DNA of 64,000 bases from an uncultured Bacteroidales bacterium (GCA_934717675.1 CAKUYZ010000002.1:80747-144746), one strand, 5' to 3'. Shown: positions 15,650 through 25,017, counted from the first letter of the stretch. Numbers and translations are program-made. The notes: a model not told the origin generated them from the sequence alone.

Positions 15650-18171
15650 TGCTTATGTCAGTAAATAATAAGGCGTTGGGCGCGGCTCTCGCCGTGGCGT
15701 TGGCGTGGTTGGCTTCTCCCTCTGCCGCGGCGCAGCAGTTCGATGTCATCAAGGGCGGCAAGCCCGTGGAGCTGTGCGTCTCTGCCAGTGCCGACAAGGG
15801 CGTGCTTCGCGCAGTCAATAGCTTGGCCGCGGACATTGAGGCCATCTGTGGCTCCCGTCCCGCCATTGTGAATGAGATTTCGGCCTCCGTGCCGCAGGTG
15901 GTCATAGGTCAGGTGGACGATGAGATGATCCGCCAGACAGGCGTCAACCCCGTCCTGCTGCGAGACTCGACGGAGAAGCACCTCATTGTGGTCTCGTCGG
16001 AGCGTCTCACGGTGGCGGGCGCAGACAAGAGGGGCGTCATCTACGGCATCTACACCCTTAGCGAGAGGCTTGGCGTGTCGCCTTGGGTGTGGTGGGCCGA
16101 CGTGCCTGTGACCCATAGGGCCGACGTGGCCTTGCCCGCCGGCACGTCCACGCAGGGTTGCCCGAAAGTCAAGTATCGCGGCATCTTCATAAATGACGAG
16201 TGGCCGTCTTTCGGCTGGTGGTGCGCGTCTAAGTTTGGCGGGGTCAACTCCAAAGCCTATGAGAAGGTCTTCGAGCTGCTCCTGCGCCTCAAAGCAAATT
16301 TCATGTGGCCGGCCATGTGGGCCTCCGCCTTCTATGATGACGACCCCGCCAACGGCCCGTTGGCCAACGAGATGGGCATAATCATGGGCACGTCGCACCA
16401 TGAGCCCATGGCTTTGGCCCAGCAAGACTGGAAGAGGCGCGGCACGGGGCCGTGGAATTACAAGACAAACGCCGACGGCCTGGAGAAGTTTTGGCGCACT
16501 GGCATTGAGCGTTGCAAAGACTGGGAGACGGTGGTGACGGTGGGCATGCGCGGCGATGGCGACGAGCCCATGGGCGCAAGCACCGAGATAGACCTCCTCA
16601 CAAAGATTGTAAAACGCCAGCGCAAGATTATCGCCGACGTGACGGGCAAGAAAGCCAGCAAGACGCCGCAAGTGTGGGCTCTATATAAAGAGGTGCTCGA
16701 CTATTATGAGAAAGGCATGAAAGTGCCAGACGACGTCACGCTCCTGCTCTGCGATGACAACTGGGGCAACGTCCGCCGACTGCCCGACCTGGGCGCCAAG
16801 CCTCGCCAGGGCGGCTACGGCATGTATTATCACGTCGACTACGTGGGCGACCCTCGCAACTATAAGTGGCTCAACGTCTCACAAGTGGAGCGAATATGGG
16901 ATCAGATGGAGCTGTGCTATGAACACGGGGTGCGTCAACTTTGGATTCTCAACGTGGGCGACCTCAAGCCAATGGAATATCCCATTCAGTTTTTCCTAGA
17001 CCTGGCGTGGAACCCCGAGGCCATGGGCGCCGCGGACATCCGTCAGCATACGGTAAATTTCTGCCGCACGCAGTTTGGCCCCGACCATGCCGAGGAGATC
17101 GCGGACATGATTGCGCGCTACACCAAATATAACAGCCGCCGCACGCCAGAGATGCTTGACGACCAGACGTTCAGCCTGGAGAATTATGACGAGTGGCAAC
17201 GCGTGCGAGACGACTACCGAGAGCTGGAAGACGAGGCCTTGCGCCTGGCCTACCTCATGCCGCGGGAGATGGAAGACGCCTTTGATGAACTTGTACTCTT
17301 CCCCATCGCGGCCTGCGCCAACCTCTACGACATGTATTATTCCGTAGCCCGAAACAAGCAACTGGCCGCGCAAGCCGACCCGCAAGCCAACGCGTGGGCC
17401 GACAGGGTCAAGACGCTCTATGAGCGAGACTCGCTCCTGACCCGGCACTACAATCACGACATTGCCGGCGGCAAGTGGAACCACATGATGGACCAGACCC
17501 ACATTGGCTACACATATTGGCAGCAGCCCGAGGCGCAGGTGATGCCCGCCGTGGCCTACGTCAAGGCCGATGAGCAGTCAAAGGCTGGCACCATGCTCTT
17601 CATCGAGGGCGACGGCTACGTCTCCATCGACGCCGAGAGGCCCTCGCGCCAGAGCGGCGACTGGACCCTTGTCCCGAACCTGGGACGGACGGGTTCAGCC
17701 CTCACGGCGCGGACTGTCACGCCCGCCACGTGGCTTGAATATGACGTGGAGTTCGCCTCCAGTGGCACACCAAAGCTCCAGGTGGTCTTGTCTCCCACGC
17801 TCAATTATGGCGGCACAGGTCATAAGCTGGCAGTCTCTATTGACGGTAGCGAGGAGAAAGTGATAGATGTCCACGGCATCGATGGAGGTTGGGATTCTGA
17901 GGGGCAGAAAAACTTGCAGCTCAACGCCGGAATGGGCGAAGGGTGGGTGCCCATCAACGGCTCGCTCGATGAGAACACTTGGCGCAAGTGGGTGGGCGAG
18001 AATGCCATAATTGTGGGTCAGAAACTAGACGAGGTGAAAGCCGGAAAACACACCATCAGAATCAGACCCGCCGACCCCGCCATGGTCTTCCAAAAGGTCA
18101 TGATAGACATGGGCGGGCTGAAGCCCTCTTACCTGGGTGCGCCTCCCACTCCTGTCACTTTCAAGGAGTAA
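15649..18171 (+). CDS. GH115 xylan alpha-1,2-glucuronidase
   Basis: GH115 enzymes remove (methyl)glucuronic acid side chains, including those inside long xylan chains. The 840-residue protein begins with a signal peptide (ALAVALAWLASPSAAAQ), so it should be periplasmic. Family features include VIYGIYTLSERLGVSPWVWWADVPV near 126-150, the segment KYRGIFINDEWPSFGWW near 174-190, LKANFMWPAMWASAF near 215 and GTSHHEPM near 248. A C-terminal beta-sandwich (GH115_C) starts about residue 650. The ATG at 15649 overlaps the previous stop; an in-frame ATG six bases on (15655) is equally possible. In the comparable B. ovatus small xylan locus the glucuronidase is GH67, so GH115 here suggests attack on larger oligosaccharides. 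Confidence 0.92.
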   Translation: MLMSVNNKALGAALAVALAWLASPSAAAQQFDVIKGGKPVELCVSASADKGVLRAVNSLAADIEAICGSRPAIVNEISASVPQVVIGQVDDEMIRQTGVNPVLLRDSTEKHLIVVSSERLTVAGADKRGVIYGIYTLSERLGVSPWVWWADVPVTHRADVALPAGTSTQGCPKVKYRGIFINDEWPSFGWWCASKFGGVNSKAYEKVFELLLRLKANFMWPAMWASAFYDDDPANGPLANEMGIIMGTSHHEPMALAQQDWKRRGTGPWNYKTNADGLEKFWRTGIERCKDWETVVTVGMRGDGDEPMGASTEIDLLTKIVKRQRKIIADVTGKKASKTPQVWALYKEVLDYYEKGMKVPDDVTLLLCDDNWGNVRRLPDLGAKPRQGGYGMYYHVDYVGDPRNYKWLNVSQVERIWDQMELCYEHGVRQLWILNVGDLKPMEYPIQFFLDLAWNPEAMGAADIRQHTVNFCRTQFGPDHAEEIADMIARYTKYNSRRTPEMLDDQTFSLENYDEWQRVRDDYRELEDEALRLAYLMPREMEDAFDELVLFPIAACANLYDMYYSVARNKQLAAQADPQANAWADRVKTLYERDSLLTRHYNHDIAGGKWNHMMDQTHIGYTYWQQPEAQVMPAVAYVKADEQSKAGTMLFIEGDGYVSIDAERPSRQSGDWTLVPNLGRTGSALTARTVTPATWLEYDVEFASSGTPKLQVVLSPTLNYGGTGHKLAVSIDGSEEKVIDVHGIDGGWDSEGQKNLQLNAGMGEGWVPINGSLDENTWRKWVGENAIIVGQKLDEVKAGKHTIRIRPADPAMVFQKVMIDMGGLKPSYLGAPPTPVTFKE

Positions 18172-18193
18172 CGAACCATAAAAGACAGTCAGC

Positions 18194-19876
18194 ATGAAAA
18201 TATTTTCCAATCACATTGGGGCGTGGGTCGCACTTGCGGCCTTGGCCGCCCCGTGCGCCGCGTCGGCCAAGGTGTCGCCGTCGGCGTGGGTTACCAGTGG
18301 CATGGTCATTCAGCGCGGGCAGGAGGTGTGCCTCACCGGCACGGCCGATGCCGGCGAGGTCGTGGTGGCGGAGTTTGACGGCATGGCTCCGACAGAGGCC
18401 TCTGGCAAAAAGGTCAAGGGCGAGTTCCGAGCCACCGCGGGCCCCGACGGCCGTTGGAGCCTGACGCTACCATCGTTGCGCGAGGGCGGGCCCTACGTCA
18501 TATCGCTTGCGGGTCGGCGGCTTGAAGACATCATGGTGGGCGACGTGTTCTTCTGTTCGGGTCAGAGCAACATGGAGCTGCCGGTGAGCCGCATAATGGA
18601 CAAATATGCCGCCGAGGTGGACGGCACGGTCAACAACAAGGTGAGGCTGCTCCATGTGGAGCTCAACCCCGTCTTTGACGGCCCGGCGACCGACGTCTTG
18701 ACCGAAGGCTGGAAGACGCTGAACCATGACAACGCTATGGATTTCTCCGCCTTGGCATATTTCTTTGCGAGAGAGATGCAGGCCGCCACGGGCGTGGCCA
18801 TAGGCGTGGTGGAGTCTGCCGTGGGCGGCTCGCCCATTGAGGCGTGGATGAGCCGCGAGCAGCTTCAGAGCCAAGGCTTCCGTTTGGCGTTGAGCAAGTT
18901 GGACGTCAACGCCGACCCCGCCTACCGCAAGGCGGTGGAAGACTATGGCGTGGCCGCCGGCAACCATTGGGAGGCCGTCCTGGCCGCCAAGGAGCGTGAG
19001 CTTGCGCAAGACTGGAAGGCAGAGCGCTATGACGACTCTCATTGGGAGGCCGTCAACGCCGTGGCGGACGGTTGGGCTTGCGACAGCCTGGGGGCTTTCA
19101 ACGGCGCCCACTGGTTCCGCAAGACGGTGAATGTCTCCGCCAGTCAGGCCGCCCTGCCCGCCACGCTGCGTCTCGGCGCGCTTGTCGATGCCGACGAGGC
19201 GTGGGTCAATGGCGTCAAAGTGGGGCAGACGTTCTACCAATATCCCCCGCGCATCTATGACATCCCCGACGGCACGCTCCAAGCGGGAGACAACGTCATT
19301 GCCGTGCGCCTTGTGAGCCAATATGGCACGCCATCTTTCGTGGCCGACAAGTATCGCGGCATCTTCTTCGGCGGCAACAGGTGGCTGTGTGGCAACCATG
19401 TGAGCAAGATTGACCTGGACGACAATTGGAAACACCTCTACGCCGCCGCCATGCCCTCCAAGCCCGGCATCCCATTCTTTTACTACACCCCAACCGTGCT
19501 GTATAACGGCATGGTGGCTCCGCTCGGCGGCATGCGTTTTGCCGGCGCGGTGTGGTATCAGGGTGAGAGCAACGTGGGTCGCGAGGGCGAATATCGCCTG
19601 ATGCTCAACGGACTCATGGCCAACTGGAGGGCTGAGTTTCACAATGACGGCCTGAACTTTGTCATTGTTGAGCTGGCCGACTTTGAGAAGCCGGTCAACC
19701 CCGCCTGGAGAGCCATGCAACGCGCGCAGCGCGAGGTGGCCGAGGCCGACCCTCACGCCGACTGGGCGCAATGCGCCGACCTGGGCGAGTGGAATGACGT
19801 GCACCCGCTGGAGAAGAAGACGCTCGGCCGCAGGGTGGCCACCAAGATGAAAACGTTGCTCAAGGCAGCGAAATAA
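18194..19876 (+). CDS. SGNH-fold carbohydrate acetylesterase (sialate O-acetylesterase/CE20-like)
   Basis: A 560-residue protein with a signal peptide (WVALAALAAPCAASA), hence periplasmic or surface. The SGNH catalytic residues are visible: nucleophile Ser125 in FCSGQSNME, and Asp535/His537 in NDVHP near the end. A central insertion (about 260-410, with HWFRKTVNVSASQAALPATLRLGALVDADEAWVNG) looks like the galactose-binding/jelly-roll domain common in GH2-like and SASA-type esterases. This architecture is annotated as sialate O-acetylesterase. Inside a xylan locus, removal of acetyl groups from xylo-oligosaccharides is the more likely job. It lies 22 bases after GH115 and 22 before the transporter. 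Confidence 0.8.
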   Translation: MKIFSNHIGAWVALAALAAPCAASAKVSPSAWVTSGMVIQRGQEVCLTGTADAGEVVVAEFDGMAPTEASGKKVKGEFRATAGPDGRWSLTLPSLREGGPYVISLAGRRLEDIMVGDVFFCSGQSNMELPVSRIMDKYAAEVDGTVNNKVRLLHVELNPVFDGPATDVLTEGWKTLNHDNAMDFSALAYFFAREMQAATGVAIGVVESAVGGSPIEAWMSREQLQSQGFRLALSKLDVNADPAYRKAVEDYGVAAGNHWEAVLAAKERELAQDWKAERYDDSHWEAVNAVADGWACDSLGAFNGAHWFRKTVNVSASQAALPATLRLGALVDADEAWVNGVKVGQTFYQYPPRIYDIPDGTLQAGDNVIAVRLVSQYGTPSFVADKYRGIFFGGNRWLCGNHVSKIDLDDNWKHLYAAAMPSKPGIPFFYYTPTVLYNGMVAPLGGMRFAGAVWYQGESNVGREGEYRLMLNGLMANWRAEFHNDGLNFVIVELADFEKPVNPAWRAMQRAQREVAEADPHADWAQCADLGEWNDVHPLEKKTLGRRVATKMKTLLKAAK

Positions 19877-19898
19877 GCCCACATATAGCACTTTTGCA

Positions 19899-21299
19899 AT
19901 GGAAAACAACAACGCCAACGGCTTCTATAAGCTCAACTGGCTGCAGCGCATAGGCTTCGGCTCTGGAGATCTGGCTCAAAACCTCATCTATCAGACCATA
20001 AGCATGTATCTCCTTTTCTTCTACACCAACGTCTATGGCCTCGACCCCGGCGTGGCCGCCACCATGTTCCTGGTGGTGCGCCTTATCGACGTGGCGTGGG
20101 ACCCTCTCGTCGGCACGTTTGTCGATAGGCACTGCCCCAGGCTAGGCAAATACAGGGCCTACCTCGTCCTGGGCGGGATTCCGCTCACGGCTTTCGCCAT
20201 CCTCTGTTTCTGGAACGGTTTTCACGGCTCCGTGGCCTACGCCTACGTCACCTACGTGGGCATGTCAATGTGCTACACGCTCATCAACGTGCCCTACGGC
20301 GCCCTCAACGCCTCGCTTACGCGAGACACGCAAGAGATCACCGTGCTGACGTCGGTGCGTATGTTCCTGGCCAATGTCGGAGGCCTGGCCGTGGCCTCGG
20401 GCATCCCGCTCCTCGTGGCATTCCTCTCGCCCGGGGGCAAGACCAACACGGCAGACAGCGCCGACGCCTGGCTCGTGACCATGACCATCTACTCCCTCGT
20501 GGGCCTGGCCCTGCTTTTCTTCTGCTTCTCGCAGTGCCGCGAGAGGGTTGTCATGGACAGCTCCGAGGCCAAGAACGTCAGCGTCTCCGACCTGTGGATG
20601 GAGTTCGCTCACAACAGGCCGCTCCGCGTCATAGCCCTCTTTTTCGTCACGGCGTTCGCCATGATGGCCGTGGGGAACTCCGCAGGCTCATATTACATGG
20701 TCTATAACGTTCACGCTGAGGAGTATATGCCGCTCTTTATGGGCCTGGGCTCCGTGCCGGCGTTCATCTTCATGCCACTCGTGCCGTCCATCAAACGATG
20801 GGTGGGGAAGAAGAACATGTTCTACATCTTCCTCTCCATAGCCATCGTGGGCATGGCCATCCTCTACGCCGTCTCTATGATAGACGCGCTCAAAGGCCAG
20901 ATATGGCTCATTATGGTGGCCCAGTTCGTCAAGTCCACTGGCGTCATTGTGGCCACGGGCTATATGTGGGCCCTCGTCCCCGAGGTCATATCCTATGGCG
21001 AGTGGAAGAGCGGCAAGCGCATTGCCGGCATCGTCAACGCCCTCACTGGCATATTCTTCAAGGCCGGCATGGCCCTCGGGGGCGTGGTGCCGGGCCTCGT
21101 CTTGGCCTTTGTGGGGTTCGATGGCAAAAACGCCGTGAGCCAGTCTCCGCTGGCGGAGCAGGGCATCTTATGGCTCGTGTGCGTAATTCCGGCCGCGCTG
21201 CTCGTCTTGGCTATGGTCATAATATCGCGCTATGAGCTTGAAGACGATGTGATAGACAAGATAAATTCAGAGATTGAGGCGCGCCACCGTCAGGCATAG
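19899..21299 (+). CDS. GPH-family oligosaccharide:cation symporter
   Basis: A 466-residue inner-membrane protein with about 12 hydrophobic helices and the signature of the glycoside-pentoside-hexuronide family (MelB, XylP, UidB relatives). It starts LQRIGFGSGDLAQNLIYQ and has RLIDVAWDPLVGTFVDR between helices 2 and 3. Conserved PYGALNASLTRD occurs near residue 133 and YGEWKSGKRIAGI near 366. It should move short xylo-oligosaccharides or aldobiouronate products from periplasm to cytoplasm with Na+ or H+. A GPH transporter next to GH10 and GH43_1 genes is the same order as in the Bacteroides ovatus small xylan locus. Confidence 0.93.
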   Translation: MENNNANGFYKLNWLQRIGFGSGDLAQNLIYQTISMYLLFFYTNVYGLDPGVAATMFLVVRLIDVAWDPLVGTFVDRHCPRLGKYRAYLVLGGIPLTAFAILCFWNGFHGSVAYAYVTYVGMSMCYTLINVPYGALNASLTRDTQEITVLTSVRMFLANVGGLAVASGIPLLVAFLSPGGKTNTADSADAWLVTMTIYSLVGLALLFFCFSQCRERVVMDSSEAKNVSVSDLWMEFAHNRPLRVIALFFVTAFAMMAVGNSAGSYYMVYNVHAEEYMPLFMGLGSVPAFIFMPLVPSIKRWVGKKNMFYIFLSIAIVGMAILYAVSMIDALKGQIWLIMVAQFVKSTGVIVATGYMWALVPEVISYGEWKSGKRIAGIVNALTGIFFKAGMALGGVVPGLVLAFVGFDGKNAVSQSPLAEQGILWLVCVIPAALLVLAMVIISRYELEDDVIDKINSEIEARHRQA

Positions 21300-21329
21300 T
21301 GGCGGCCTCGGACTAATACAATCAAGAAT

Positions 21330-22466
21330 ATGTCAAACAGAAAAGTATCATACTTGGCCGCGCTGCCGCTCGCCGCGCTGGCTCTCTCGTCATGCGGAGG
21401 CCCGGCTGCGGACTCCGGCCTCTCTCTCAAAGATGCCGTGGGCGACCGTTTCACCATTGGCGCGGCCGCCACGGGGCCGCAAGTGGCGGGGCGCGACACG
21501 CTCGGGGCCGAGGTGCTTAGGCGCCAGTTCAACTCCATCGTGGCCGAGAATCGAATGAAGTGCGAAGAGATTCATCCTCAAGAAAATGTCTACGACTTCG
21601 CCGGAGGCGACAGCCTCGTGGCCTTCGCCGAGGCCAACCATATGGAGGCCATAGGCCATTGCCTGGTGTGGCATTCGCAGATGGCCCCTTGGTTTTGCGT
21701 GGATTCCGCGGGGAATGATGTCTCCGCCGACGTGCTGCGCGGCCGAATCCGCAGCCATATAGCCGCCATTGTGGGCCGATACCGCGGCCGCATAAAGGGC
21801 TGGGACGTGTGCAACGAGGTCATTGTGGAGGACGGATCGTTCCGCGACAGCCCCCTCTTCCGCATCATGGGGCCTGAGTTCATCTTCACGGCTCTGGAGG
21901 CCGCTCGTGAGGCCGACCCCGAGGCCGAGCTTTATCTCAATGACTATGGGATGACGGTTCCAGGCCGGCGAGACGCCTATCTTGCGCTCATCGACTCCGT
22001 GAGGGCCAGGGGGCTTCGGCTCGACGCCATCGGAATGCAAGGGCATATGGGCATGGACTATCCGACGGTTGACGAGTTTGAACGCAGCATCGAGGCTTTC
22101 GCCTCCAAAGGGTTAAAGGTCATGGTGACGGAGTGGGACATGAGCGCCCTCCCTACTGTCTCGCAGTCGGCCAACATCTCAGACACCATAGCCGCCAGGC
22201 GTGAATATGACCCATATTATCCCAACCCGCTGCCTGATAGCGTGGCGACGCGCTGGAACGAGCGTATGGCAAGTTTTTGGAATCTGTTTCTCAAGCATTC
22301 TGACAAGATTCAGCGCGTCACCGCATGGGGCGTGACGGACGCCACTTCGTGGAAAAACGATTTCCCCATCCTCGGCAGGCACGACTGCCCCCTGCTCTTC
22401 GACAGAGAGGGGCAACCCAAGCCTTTCATTAAGGAGTTCATGCTGAGAGCCAAGGGAGGAAAGTAA
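21330..22466 (+). CDS. GH10 endo-1,4-beta-xylanase lipoprotein
   Basis: This second xylanase of the locus is compact (378 residues) and consists of a lipoprotein signal (lipobox LSSC) and one GH10 barrel without binding modules. Visible elements are NRMKCEEIHPQENVYDF near 71, GHCLVWHSQMAPWF near 109, acid/base Glu163 in WDVCNEVI, YLNDYG near 206 and nucleophile Glu268 in VTEWDM. The -1 subsite residues are therefore intact. By analogy with paired GH10 enzymes in other xylan loci, this one probably works in the periplasm on imported oligosaccharides while the CBM-bearing enzyme works outside. That division of labour is inference. Confidence 0.94.
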   Translation: MSNRKVSYLAALPLAALALSSCGGPAADSGLSLKDAVGDRFTIGAAATGPQVAGRDTLGAEVLRRQFNSIVAENRMKCEEIHPQENVYDFAGGDSLVAFAEANHMEAIGHCLVWHSQMAPWFCVDSAGNDVSADVLRGRIRSHIAAIVGRYRGRIKGWDVCNEVIVEDGSFRDSPLFRIMGPEFIFTALEAAREADPEAELYLNDYGMTVPGRRDAYLALIDSVRARGLRLDAIGMQGHMGMDYPTVDEFERSIEAFASKGLKVMVTEWDMSALPTVSQSANISDTIAARREYDPYYPNPLPDSVATRWNERMASFWNLFLKHSDKIQRVTAWGVTDATSWKNDFPILGRHDCPLLFDREGQPKPFIKEFMLRAKGGK

Positions 22467-22495
22467 CGTGTAACATTAAGCAAAACATACGACAT

Positions 22496-23473
22496 ATGGC
22501 AGTGAAGAAAGAGAAAAGGTATCTGGTGCCGCAAGACTATATGGCGGACCCCTCCGTCCACGTCTGGGGAGGCAAGATATACATCTACCCGTCTCACGAC
22601 TGGGAGAGCGGCGTGCCCGAAAACGACAACGGCGACCACTTCAATATGAAGGACTATCACGTCTTCAGCATCGATGGCGACCCCATGACAGCCCCTGTCA
22701 TCGACCACGGCGTAATTCTCAAAGTGGAGGACATACCCTGGGCCGGGCGGCAACTGTGGGACTGTGACGTGGCCGAGAAAAACGGCAAATATTATCTCTA
22801 CTTCCCTCTTAAAGACCGCAACGACATCTTCCGCATGGGCGTGGCCGTGGCCGACAGGCCTGAAGGGCCGTTCCGTCCCGAGCCGGACCCCATCCGCGGC
22901 AGTTACAGTATAGACCAGTGCGTCTTCGCCGACGGCGGCAAGCACTATGTCTACTTCGGAGGCTTGTGGGGCGGACAGCTCCAGAGATATCGCGCCAACA
23001 AGGCCCTTGAGAGCGCCATCTTGCCAGAGGGTGACGAGCCGGCGCTCTGCCCCAAGGTCACGGTGCTGTCTGAAGACATGAAGCAATTCGCCCAAGACCC
23101 AGTAGACGTACAGATCCTTGACGAGGAGGGCAACCCGCTCAAGGCAAGCAACCCGCACCGCTTCTTTGAGGCGTCTTGGGTTCATAAGAGGGGCGATAAA
23201 TATTATTTCTCCTATTCCACCGGAGACACTCATTTGCTCTGCTACGCCGTGGGCGACTCGCCTCTTGGCCCGTTTACGTACAGGGGCGTAATCCTGACCC
23301 CCGTGGTGGGCTGGACCACCCACCACAGCATTGCCGAATATGACGGCAAGTGGTACCTCTTTCACCATGACTGTGTGCCGTCGGGCGGCCGCACGTGGCT
23401 GCGCAGCCTGAAAGTCTGCGAACTGGACTATGACGGCAACGGCGACATCATCACCATTGAGGGCATGGACTGA
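22496..23473 (+). CDS. GH43 beta-xylosidase/alpha-L-arabinofuranosidase
   Basis: A 325-residue five-bladed propeller enzyme without a signal peptide, so cytoplasmic. The three acidic catalytic residues of GH43 can be placed: Asp18 (YMADPSVHV, general base), Asp140 (YSIDQCVF, pKa modulator) and Glu225 (RFFEASWVHK, general acid). The sequence style (YIYPSHDWESG, DGDPMTAPVIDHGV) matches subfamily GH43_1, whose members release xylose or arabinose from short oligosaccharides. It is the last gene of the xylan operon and is followed by a strong terminator. It would finish degradation after the GPH symporter delivers its substrates. Confidence 0.92.
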   Translation: MAVKKEKRYLVPQDYMADPSVHVWGGKIYIYPSHDWESGVPENDNGDHFNMKDYHVFSIDGDPMTAPVIDHGVILKVEDIPWAGRQLWDCDVAEKNGKYYLYFPLKDRNDIFRMGVAVADRPEGPFRPEPDPIRGSYSIDQCVFADGGKHYVYFGGLWGGQLQRYRANKALESAILPEGDEPALCPKVTVLSEDMKQFAQDPVDVQILDEEGNPLKASNPHRFFEASWVHKRGDKYYFSYSTGDTHLLCYAVGDSPLGPFTYRGVILTPVVGWTTHHSIAEYDGKWYLFHHDCVPSGGRTWLRSLKVCELDYDGNGDIITIEGMD

Positions 23474-23492
23474 ACGCGTTCCTTTATCTCAG

Positions 23493-23530
23493 AAGCCCTC
23501 GCCCCTACATAAGGGGCGAGGGCTTTCTCT
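23493..23530 (+). terminator. Terminator of the xylan locus
   Basis: A perfect 14-bp stem (23493-23506 with 23512-23525) and a 5-base loop is followed by TTTCTCTTT. It is one of the strongest intrinsic terminators in the window and marks the end of the locus. Confidence 0.9.
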
Positions 23531-23692
23531 TTGATTGTTAATTAGTGAGACTTTTCAGAGCGTTGCCGGGGCGTCGGTGGCGTTGTGTCTTGGTGTTAAC
23601 GTTAACACTCCGCGCCAGCCTCAAAGTGCGGAAATGCGTTGCTAAAAGAAAAAAATCATTGCGAGGGCGTGCGCCGAATGCAAAATAATTGC

Positions 23693-23700
23693 TACCTTGG
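23693..23700 (+). promoter_or_regulatory. Promoter-like box of the first tonB gene
   Basis: TACCTTGG, one base from TAnnTTTG, in the context TTGCTACCTTGGCA. The second tonB copy has the same context (TTGCTAACTTGGCA), which supports function by conservation between the two copies. Confidence 0.45.
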
Positions 23701-23771
23701 CAGTCGATTTCCGGGGCGGGCTCGCATACGCCCTGGGGGTCTCGCATTAGCTTGGTTAAAAGTTCTAACTT

Positions 23772-24467
23772 ATGGAAGTCAAAAAATCGCCCAAAGCCGA
23801 CCTCGAGGGGAAGAAGCTCATCTTCTCCGAGATTGGCCTCGCCGTGGCCCTTGGCTTGACTCTCGCCGCCTTCGAGTGGACATCGCAAGACGTCAAGATT
23901 CAAGACATTGAGGTCGTGGAGCAGGCGGCGGTTGAGGAGGATATGGTCCCCATAACCACTCAAGATCAGATAAAGCCACCACCACCACCGCCACCACCAC
24001 CACCAGTGGCCGACGCCCTCACCATTGTGGACAACGAGACCGAGATCAACGAAGATTTCGAGCTCAACGACACCGAGGCCGATGACAACACTGAGTTCGA
24101 GATCCGTGATCTTGAGCCTGCTGTCGTGGAGGAGGAGGAGCCTGCCGAGCAGGAGGTCTTCATCATTGTGGAGCAGATGCCTGTCTTCCCTGGTGGTGAG
24201 GAGGCTCTCCGCACCTATCTTGCCAAGGAGGTCAAATATCCGGCCATTGCGCAAGAGAACGGCATCCAGGGTCGCGTCTTCGTCAAGTTCGTCATTGCGC
24301 CAGACGGTTCGGTGACCAACGTTGAGGTGGCTCGTCCGTTCGACCCTGTCCTTGATAAGGAGGCGGTCCGAGTCGTCAAGTCCATGCCTAAGTGGACGCC
24401 TGGCCGCCAACGCGGCAAGGCAGTGCGCGTCTCTTACACTGTGCCTATCAACTTCAAGCTCCAGTAG
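23772..24467 (+). CDS. tonB: TonB energy-transducing protein, copy 1
   Basis: TonB couples the proton-motive force (through ExbB/ExbD) to outer-membrane receptors such as SusC. The 231-residue protein has a short cytoplasmic tail with conserved MEVKKSPKADLEGKK, one transmembrane helix at about 19-37, and a stretch of ten prolines near 69-78. An acidic linker follows, and a C-terminal TonB domain from about 133 (QMPVFPGGEEAL, YPAIAQENGIQGRVFVKFVI, VVKSMPKWTPGRQRGKAV). A near-duplicate follows at 25018. No exbB or exbD is adjacent. Its position right after the xylan locus does not prove dedication to that SusC. Confidence 0.93.
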   Translation: MEVKKSPKADLEGKKLIFSEIGLAVALGLTLAAFEWTSQDVKIQDIEVVEQAAVEEDMVPITTQDQIKPPPPPPPPPPVADALTIVDNETEINEDFELNDTEADDNTEFEIRDLEPAVVEEEEPAEQEVFIIVEQMPVFPGGEEALRTYLAKEVKYPAIAQENGIQGRVFVKFVIAPDGSVTNVEVARPFDPVLDKEAVRVVKSMPKWTPGRQRGKAVRVSYTVPINFKLQ

Positions 24468-24490
24468 CTTTTGAAGTTCAGGATATTTGG

Positions 24491-24524
24491 GGCCGCCCGC
24501 AGTCATTGCGGGCGGCCTCTTTTT
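24491..24524 (+). terminator. Terminator of tonB copy 1
   Basis: An 11-bp perfect stem (24491-24501 with 24507-24517) is followed by CTCTTTTTTT. Confidence 0.9.
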
Positions 24525-24950
24525 TTGCCCGCTATATAGGTTAAATTTATAATAAAACTCAACACGTAGGTGAGGCTCATTTATCCCCGCTTGCGCCATG
24601 TGGATGCTTCCCCGTTCCCCAGAATTATTATGATGCAAACTTGTGGATGCGGTGCGCAACCCTGCTTGGCTCCGGCCCCCTTCCATGCGCCAATGCTTCA
24701 GTGTTTAGGGACATAAGGTTGATATGCAGATGGTTGGTGTGTTTGGAAAGGAGGCGTTGCGGCCAGAGTCTGTGGCTGTCTTGTCTCTTGGGTTGGAGCG
24801 TTTTAAATCTCAAAATTTTCAGAGCCTCCCCCTGTCGCTGCGGGGTGGGGGTGGGCTTTCTTGCAGATGCATCGTGAAACACCCAATGTGAAATGTGGTT
24901 AAGTCTCTGTGTGAGTGATAATCTAGTGCGATTTTATTGCTAACTTGGCA
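24525..24950. other. Intergenic spacer between the tonB copies
   Basis: About 420 bases without a recognisable gene. Overlapping short frames on both strands (24641-24877 plus, 24628-24882 minus) encode Cys/Leu-rich or low-information peptides and look spurious. The rest is of mixed composition, with no repeat shared with the first tonB upstream region apart from the promoter box. Confidence 0.5.
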
Positions 24951-24958
24951 ACAGATTT
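24951..24958 (+). promoter_or_regulatory. Promoter-like box of the second tonB gene
   Basis: TAACTTGG in the context TTGCTAACTTGGCA, matching the box upstream of copy 1 (TTGCTACCTTGGCA). It lies 60 bases before the ATG; in copy 1 the distance is 71 bases. Confidence 0.45.
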
Positions 24959-25017
24959 CTAGAGAGGGGGTCGGGATCCCGCTAGAGGTCTGAGCCTTTT
25001 ATATGAAATACTAACCT

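Noticed and set aside
18467..19918. 483-residue minus-strand frame opposite the SGNH esterase
   Set aside because: Antisense shadow of an esterase gene with intact catalytic motifs; rich in His, Gly and Val without domain pattern.
23985..24005. CCACCACCACC simple repeat (and copy near 25222)
   Set aside because: It is the coding sequence of the poly-proline stretch of TonB, a normal feature of the family.
24641..24877. 78-residue plus-strand frame between the tonB genes
   Set aside because: Cys/Arg/Leu-rich with no signal or domain, overlapped by an equally long opposite frame; no start context.
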